Made by a program: the position numbers and the translations under genes
Shown: piece after piece, positions 7,971-10,713 of the stretch
How positions within the stretch are numbered: the stretch's first letter is position 1
Layout of the letters: each line of letters starts with the position of its first letter
The notes under the pieces: generated by a model
Database searches by the model: none
What the model was told of the DNA's origin: nothing
The model's input: the letters and a program-made list of their open reading frames with translations, nothing else
Source of the DNA: Planctomycetaceae bacterium
GTDB taxonomy: Bacteria; Planctomycetota; Planctomycetia; Pirellulales; Thermoguttaceae
NCBI GenBank assembly: GCA_031257725.1
Contig: JAIROD010000729.1
Span: forward strand, 1-10,713
Length of the DNA stretch: 10,713 nucleotides
Direction: 5' to 3'

Positions 7971-9191
7971 ATGGAAAACGATAATAACCCCAATAGGTCC
8001 CTAATGATGGCAGTGTTGGAAGGTAAACTTGAAGTTGTTAAGTACCTGATTGAAGAAAAAGAAACCAGTGTAAACGTACACTATGAAAATGAGATTACGT
8101 TATTAGCTGCGGCAGTGTCCACTGGTCATCTTGAAATTGTTAAATATTTGATTGAGGGAAAGTGGGCTAATGTAAATGAAAGAGGTGCGTTGTGGGGATT
8201 TACGCCGTTAATTTTCGCAGTGTCAGAAAATCATTTTGATGTCGTTAAGTACCTGATTGCACAAGGAGCAAATATAAATGAAGGAAATGCTCTAGGCGAA
8301 ACGCCGTTAATTGTTGCTGCGTCGAAAGGTTATTTTGAAATCGTTAAATATCTGGTTGCCCATGGAGCAAACATAAATGAAAATGATGATAGTTTTAGAG
8401 CGTTAATTGTTGCAGTACAAAATGGTCATCTTGAAATTGTTAAGTACCTCATTGAAGAAAAAGGAATAGATGTAAACACAATATATGATGAAGAAAAAAA
8501 TACGCTATTAATTTTTGCTGCGCAAAACGAAAATGGTTGTCTTGAAGTTATGAAGTATCTGATTGAAGCAAAAGGGGCTGAAGTAAACGAAAAAAATGTA
8601 TTCCAAAACACGCCGTTACATTATGCGGCAGAGCGAGGGCGTCTTGAAATTGTAAAATATTTGATTAGCAAGGGTGCAAAACTCAACGAAAAAAATAAGA
8701 ACTATGGTAATGCACCGTTACACAATGCGGCGTGGAGAGGTCATTTTGAAGTTGTTAAGTGTCTAATTGCCCATGGCGTCAACGTAGATGAAAAAAACAC
8801 TCATAACGGTTACACGCCGCTTCATTGGGCGGCATCTTCCGGTCATCTTGAAATTGTTAAGTATTTGCTCGAGAAGGGGGCGAATATAAATGCAAAAAGT
8901 AACATTGATATTACGCCGTTAATTTTTGCATCGTTTACAGGTTGCCTTGCGGTTGTCCAGTTTTTGATTGCTCAAGGGGCTAATGTAAACAGTAAAAATA
9001 TTAAGGGCGACACGCTGTTACACAGGGCTGCGTCGGGAGGGCATCTCGAGGTTGTTAAGTATTTGGTTGAATCGGCAACGGCAGAGGTCAACACAAAAAA
9101 TGATAACGGTAAAACACCACTGGAAGTTACTGAAAATTATGAGATAAAAAAATTCTTACGCCAATTCAAACAAGCCGAATCCGAAAAATAG
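7971..9191 (+). CDS. Ankyrin-repeat protein (about 12 repeats)
   Basis: The 406-residue protein is almost wholly ankyrin repeats, each a helix-turn-helix of about 33 residues that builds a protein-binding scaffold. Eleven clear repeats follow the pattern TPLhxAAxxGHLEIVKYLIxxGAxVNxK, starting near residue 11 and spaced 32-36 residues apart; a shorter C-terminal cap (GKTPLEVTENYEIKKFLRQF) makes the twelfth. Some repeats carry small insertions (for example NENG in repeat 6 and EEKG-type loops). There is no signal peptide, membrane span or enzymatic domain. Ankyrin proteins of this simple kind occur in bacteria as scaffolds, host-interaction proteins and immunity proteins of polymorphic toxins. 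The SUKH neighbour favours the last, but the partner is unknown. The start is ATG 7971 with AAAGGA in front; TTG 7938 is an unlikely alternative. A run of T residues follows the stop without a clear hairpin. Several repeats are near-identical in DNA, pointing to recent internal duplication. Confidence 0.9.
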   Translation: MENDNNPNRSLMMAVLEGKLEVVKYLIEEKETSVNVHYENEITLLAAAVSTGHLEIVKYLIEGKWANVNERGALWGFTPLIFAVSENHFDVVKYLIAQGANINEGNALGETPLIVAASKGYFEIVKYLVAHGANINENDDSFRALIVAVQNGHLEIVKYLIEEKGIDVNTIYDEEKNTLLIFAAQNENGCLEVMKYLIEAKGAEVNEKNVFQNTPLHYAAERGRLEIVKYLISKGAKLNEKNKNYGNAPLHNAAWRGHFEVVKCLIAHGVNVDEKNTHNGYTPLHWAASSGHLEIVKYLLEKGANINAKSNIDITPLIFASFTGCLAVVQFLIAQGANVNSKNIKGDTLLHRAASGGHLEVVKYLVESATAEVNTKNDNGKTPLEVTENYEIKKFLRQFKQAESEK

Positions 9192-9262
9192 TTTTTTTAG
9201 CGTTATGATAACAGGTCAATCGTCAGAGCCGTATTTAGTTCCTGTTGAAAAAGGAGTGGCAA

Positions 9263-9322
9263 GTGGCAAAATTATTTTTTATTACGTTAATTATGATGAT
9301 TATTGTGAGACGTTATTGGTAA
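9263..9322 (+). CDS. Possible small hydrophobic peptide (19 residues)
   Basis: A GTG start at 9263 follows a strong Shine-Dalgarno sequence, AAGGAG (9251-9256), at 6 nt spacing. The peptide reads MAKLFFITLIMMIIVRRYW and ends at TAA 9320-9322: one lysine, a hydrophobic stretch long enough to cross or lie in the membrane, then two arginines. This is the look of small membrane peptides, including some type I toxins, but no antisense RNA or homologue can be claimed. A longer overlapping frame (ATG 9205 to TAA 9366, 53 residues) has no good ribosome binding site. The rest of 9192-9420 is AT-rich, with only short palindromes near 9358-9421. Chance occurrence is quite possible. Confidence 0.3.
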   Translation: MAKLFFITLIMMIIVRRYW

Positions 9323-9357
9323 TTTTTGTTAAGAAATTGGTTTTTAGAGTATATTTT

Positions 9358-9374
9358 GTACGTTAAATACGTAC
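9358..9374. repeat. Short palindrome GTACGT-TAAAT-ACGTAC
   Basis: Two perfect 6-bp arms, GTACGT (9358-9363) and ACGTAC (9369-9374), flank a 5-nt spacer. With the following CG, the right arm gives ACGTACCG, the same word found in the tandem array at 10267-10478. A second 7-bp inverted repeat, ATCGCAC (9379-9385) with GTGCGAT (9415-9421), lies just beyond and ends at the transposase remnant's stop region. Function unknown. Confidence 0.35.
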
Positions 9375-9420
9375 CGTTATCGCACGAGTGTCATTTTTGT
9401 TCAGAATTATTTTTGTGCGA

Positions 9421-9744
9421 TTATTTTCTTTTTACGGTTTTCAGTTTTTCTGCCATAATGACCAGATTGTGACAGAAAATGGCACTGCCAACCGCTTTGC
9501 AAAATCCCTTAAATCCGTGATAGCAACACCGAGAAAGACGATATACTCGTTTTAAGCACGAAATGGTTCCTTCAATTCCCGCACGAAAACATTGGTATGA
9601 AGTCAACATCACCTCACGCAAATCGGTCAAACGACGAGGAACCGCCAAATACTTCACCTCTTTAGTCAAGGCGTCCATCGTTACGGAATCACTGCGAACC
9701 CCCATGTCCGCCGATAACGTCTCCATCGTGATGTTGTCCGACAA
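9421..9744 (-). pseudogene. C-terminal remnant of a DDE transposase (IS4/IS5/ISNCY-like)
   Basis: Only the end of a transposase is present. The last catalytic block reads YQCFRAGIEGTISCLKR, with Y50, R54, E58 and K65, close to the Y-R-E-K signature of IS4-type DDE enzymes; E58 would be the final catalytic glutamate. After it comes the usual tail, RCCYHGFKGFCKAVGSAIFCHNLVIMAEKL. Before it, SADMGVRSDS and YLAVPRR resemble the ADRGF and VPKR segments that precede the signature. An intact enzyme of this type has about 400 residues, and the two catalytic aspartates are absent, so it cannot be active. The frame opens from a TTG at 9744 that is unlikely to be a real start. Upstream on the same strand the sequence turns into an unrelated protein (start 10124), so the element's 5' part was lost or joined there. 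No terminal inverted repeats could be paired. Confidence 0.7.
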
Positions 9745-10124
9745 TTGCCGTCAACACCGGAGCTTCCGTCGGAGTAGGAATCGGTTGATGAGCGTGGGGG
9801 GCGTGGTCGAAGTTCCATTGACTCGATTGCCCCATCGGGGATGTTGGTGTTACCTTCAAGCGTATTGACATACGTCGAGAGGAACAACTTCAACGCCGCA
9901 AACGCTGCATCTTTTAATTTAACGCTTGCACGGTTTCGCAATTCTTTGTCAACATTGTTCTCGTAAGCGTCAACCGCTGCGGAGAGCAAATCACCGAATT
10001 GATTTAACAGCGTCTGGTCTAATTGCCAGACGGAGGCATTTTCCGTACAATCTCTGTGAAGTGTTTTCGCCCATGCGATAAATTCTGCATCTTTAATGGG
10101 CATGTAACTATTTCTGTGAGTCAT
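9681..10124 (-). CDS. Uncharacterised protein, frameshifted near its C-terminus
   Basis: The start is well supported: ATG at 10124-10122 preceded by AAGGAA about 8 nt upstream. Residues 1-105 look genuine: PIKDAEFIAWAKTL, a long helical middle (SVWQLDQTLLNQFGDLLSAAVDAYENN, then ASVKLKDAAFAALKLFLSTYVNT) and IPDGAIESMELRPRP. The layout recalls a family of short bacterial proteins of unknown function that begin with a P-x-x-D-x-x-F-x-x-W motif and later carry a PIPTPTEAP-like proline segment. Here that segment (HQPIPTPTEAPVLTAIVG) lies in the next frame, entered by losing one base in the C6 run (G6 on the plus strand, 9796-9801). As written, the last ~38 residues are an R/S-rich out-of-frame tail. 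With one base fewer the protein would run to the TGA at 9691-9689. Homologues, as I recall, continue further; here a transposase remnant follows. No function can be assigned; it may be a pseudogene. Confidence 0.55.
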   Translation of the reverse strand: MTHRNSYMPIKDAEFIAWAKTLHRDCTENASVWQLDQTLLNQFGDLLSAAVDAYENNVDKELRNRASVKLKDAAFAALKLFLSTYVNTLEGNTNIPDGAIESMELRPRPPRSSTDSYSDGSSGVDGNCRTTSRWRRYRRTWGFAVIP

Positions 10125-10174
10125 TGTGTTAGTTCCTTATTTAAGAGGGTTTAACAAAGTGAATAACTGTTTCA

Positions 10175-10216
10175 TTGCCGTTTTCGGAACAACATTTGCC
10201 CGAAAATAAACGGCAA
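10175..10216. repeat. Hairpin upstream of the uncharacterised gene
   Basis: TTGCCGTTTTCGG (10175-10187) pairs with CCGAAAA (10200-10206) and CGGCAA (10211-10216): 13 bp with a 4-nt bulge (10207-10210) and a 12-nt loop. It lies about 50 nt upstream of the minus-strand start at 10124, so it would fall in the 5' leader of that gene if transcription begins further upstream. Confidence 0.5.
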
Positions 10217-10226
10217 CAAACACCAA

Positions 10227-10255
10227 AACGTTGGTAATAAACGATTACCAACGTT
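10227..10255. repeat. Perfect 12-bp inverted repeat
   Basis: AACGTTGGTAAT (10227-10238) and ATTACCAACGTT (10244-10255) are perfect reverse complements around a 5-nt loop. On the minus strand the stem is followed by TTTTGG, a short T run that could make it a weak terminator or attenuator for transcripts coming from the repeat array. On the plus strand no T run follows. Confidence 0.6.
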
Positions 10256-10266
10256 AAACGAACAGT

Positions 10267-10478
10267 AATCGGTACGTACCGAAAGGGAATCCGTGCGTAA
10301 CGAGAGTGAATCAGTGCGTACCGAAAGTGAATCGGTACGTACCGAAAAGCGAATCGGTATGTACCGAAAGGGAATCGGTACGCACCGAATGCCAATCAGT
10401 ACGCACTGAAAGGCAATCGGTACACACCGAAAGTCAATTAGTACGCACTGAAAGGCGAACTTTACGTACCGAAAAGCG
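10267..10478. repeat. Tandem array of about ten 21-bp palindromic repeats
   Basis: Units begin at 10267, 10288, 10309, 10330, 10352, 10373, 10394, 10415, 10436 and 10458, so the period is 21 bp with two 22-bp steps. The consensus is AATCGGTACGTACCGAAAGGG. Each unit contains a 12-bp core with palindromic arms, CGGT-N4-ACCG, perfect as CGGTACGTACCG at 10270-10281 and 10333-10344. Units are degenerate; units 2 and 10 have lost much of the palindrome. Unit 7 has CAGT/ACTG arms, a matched change on both sides. Because 21 is divisible by three, short repeated-heptad reading frames appear on both strands, but none has a convincing start or survives the 22-bp steps. The array lies about 140 bp upstream of the minus-strand gene starting at 10124. 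Confidence 0.85.
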
Positions 10479-10508
10479 ATAATTGTACTCAAATTGGCGG
10501 TCATTGAT

Positions 10509-10612
10509 GTGATTTTATTTGATTTTGTGATTATTATGATTTTGAAAATTTGTGAATTAATGATTAAAAAATCATCCTAATCATCTCAATCACAAAAAAT
10601 CATAGTTCAGAC
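10509..10612. repeat. AT-rich long imperfect inverted repeat ending in GTTCAGAC
   Basis: The left half is built of TGATT words and the right half of AATCA words, so the stretch folds back on itself. TGATT (10528-10532) and ATGATTTT (10536-10543) pair with AATCA (10579-10583) and AAAATCAT (10568-10575). Further out, TGATTTT (10510-10516) pairs with AAAATCA (10596-10602). The right end reads AAATCATAGTTCAGAC (to 10612). From memory, this wording resembles a dispersed AT-rich element seen in many gut-type bacterial genomes. The matching left end, GTCTGAACTATGATTT, is not present; the palindromic array stands there instead. No coding potential is seen. Confidence 0.5.
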
Positions 10613-10654
10613 ATTGTGTAGTAACTGTCTATTTTATAATCAATCCGTTTTCTC

Positions 10655-10690
10655 ATCATTCATGTACCAATTGCATTTGGTTTGAATGAT
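10655..10690. repeat. Composite hairpin near the window end
   Basis: ATCATTCA (10655-10662) pairs with TGAATGAT (10683-10690), and inside it ACCAA (10666-10670) pairs with TTGGT (10677-10681), leaving a small internal loop and a 6-nt terminal loop. It is not followed by a T tract on either strand. The last bases (10703-10713) contain TCCC-GCA-GGGA, a further short hairpin at the very edge. Nothing else is recognised in 10613-10713. Confidence 0.4.
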
Positions 10691-10713
10691 TCTATTGTCT
10701 AATCCCGCAGGGA

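Noticed and set aside
9563..9868. A 101-codon plus-strand open frame opposite the transposase remnant
   Set aside because: The transposase signature on the other strand explains the sequence; the plus-strand product shows no motif and spans the junction of two unrelated minus-strand genes.
10267..10478. CRISPR array
   Set aside because: The whole 21-bp unit is repeated, with no unique spacers of 25-40 bp, and no cas genes are present.
10141..10504. Two minus-strand frames over the repeat array (84 and 110 codons)
   Set aside because: Their open state follows from a 21-bp period without stops; the amino acids are only the translated repeat, and the two 22-bp steps break any constant heptad.

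Overview
The window most likely comes from a planctomycete (Pirellulales-like). The basis is the first gene: the window opens inside rpoC, and the beta' subunit has the N-terminal wording I associate with planctomycete RpoC (KISLAKPNDIRGWSYGEV, then THSRVRRKRMGH and WFFKA). This is recognition from memory, not a search. Positions 1-4329 hold nearly all of rpoC, with only the extreme 5' end missing. A hairpin-plus-T-run terminator follows it.

Downstream of rpoC the DNA changes character. It becomes visibly richer in A+T and carries accessory genes. Positions 4450-7023 are a two-gene type II restriction-modification operon: a gamma-class N6-adenine methyltransferase with an N-terminal helix-turn-helix-like segment, then a PD-(D/E)XK endonuclease only 3 nt later. 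It ends at a good intrinsic terminator followed by two more hairpins. Positions 7298-7870 encode a SUKH (SMI1/KNR4) protein and 7971-9191 an ankyrin-repeat protein of about twelve repeats. Both families are known immunity-protein folds of polymorphic toxin systems, but no toxin gene is in the window.

From 9192 to the end there is little intact coding sequence. On the minus strand lie the C-terminal end of a DDE transposase (9421-9744), then the N-terminal part of an uncharacterised protein (start 10124) whose frame breaks at a G6 run. Upstream of that start is a densely structured non-coding stretch. It holds two strong hairpins (10175-10216 and 10227-10255), about ten degenerate 21-bp tandem repeats built on the palindrome CGGTACGTACCG (10267-10478), a long AT-rich imperfect inverted repeat of TGATT/AATCA words ending in GTTCAGAC (10509-10612), and a last hairpin at 10655-10690.

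Overall this is a housekeeping gene flanked by an accessory region with a defence module, orphan immunity-type genes and mobile-element debris. The least explained features are the palindromic 21-bp array with compensatory changes in its arms, the operator-like palindrome in front of the methyltransferase gene, and a 19-codon hydrophobic ORF with a strong ribosome binding site after the ankyrin gene.
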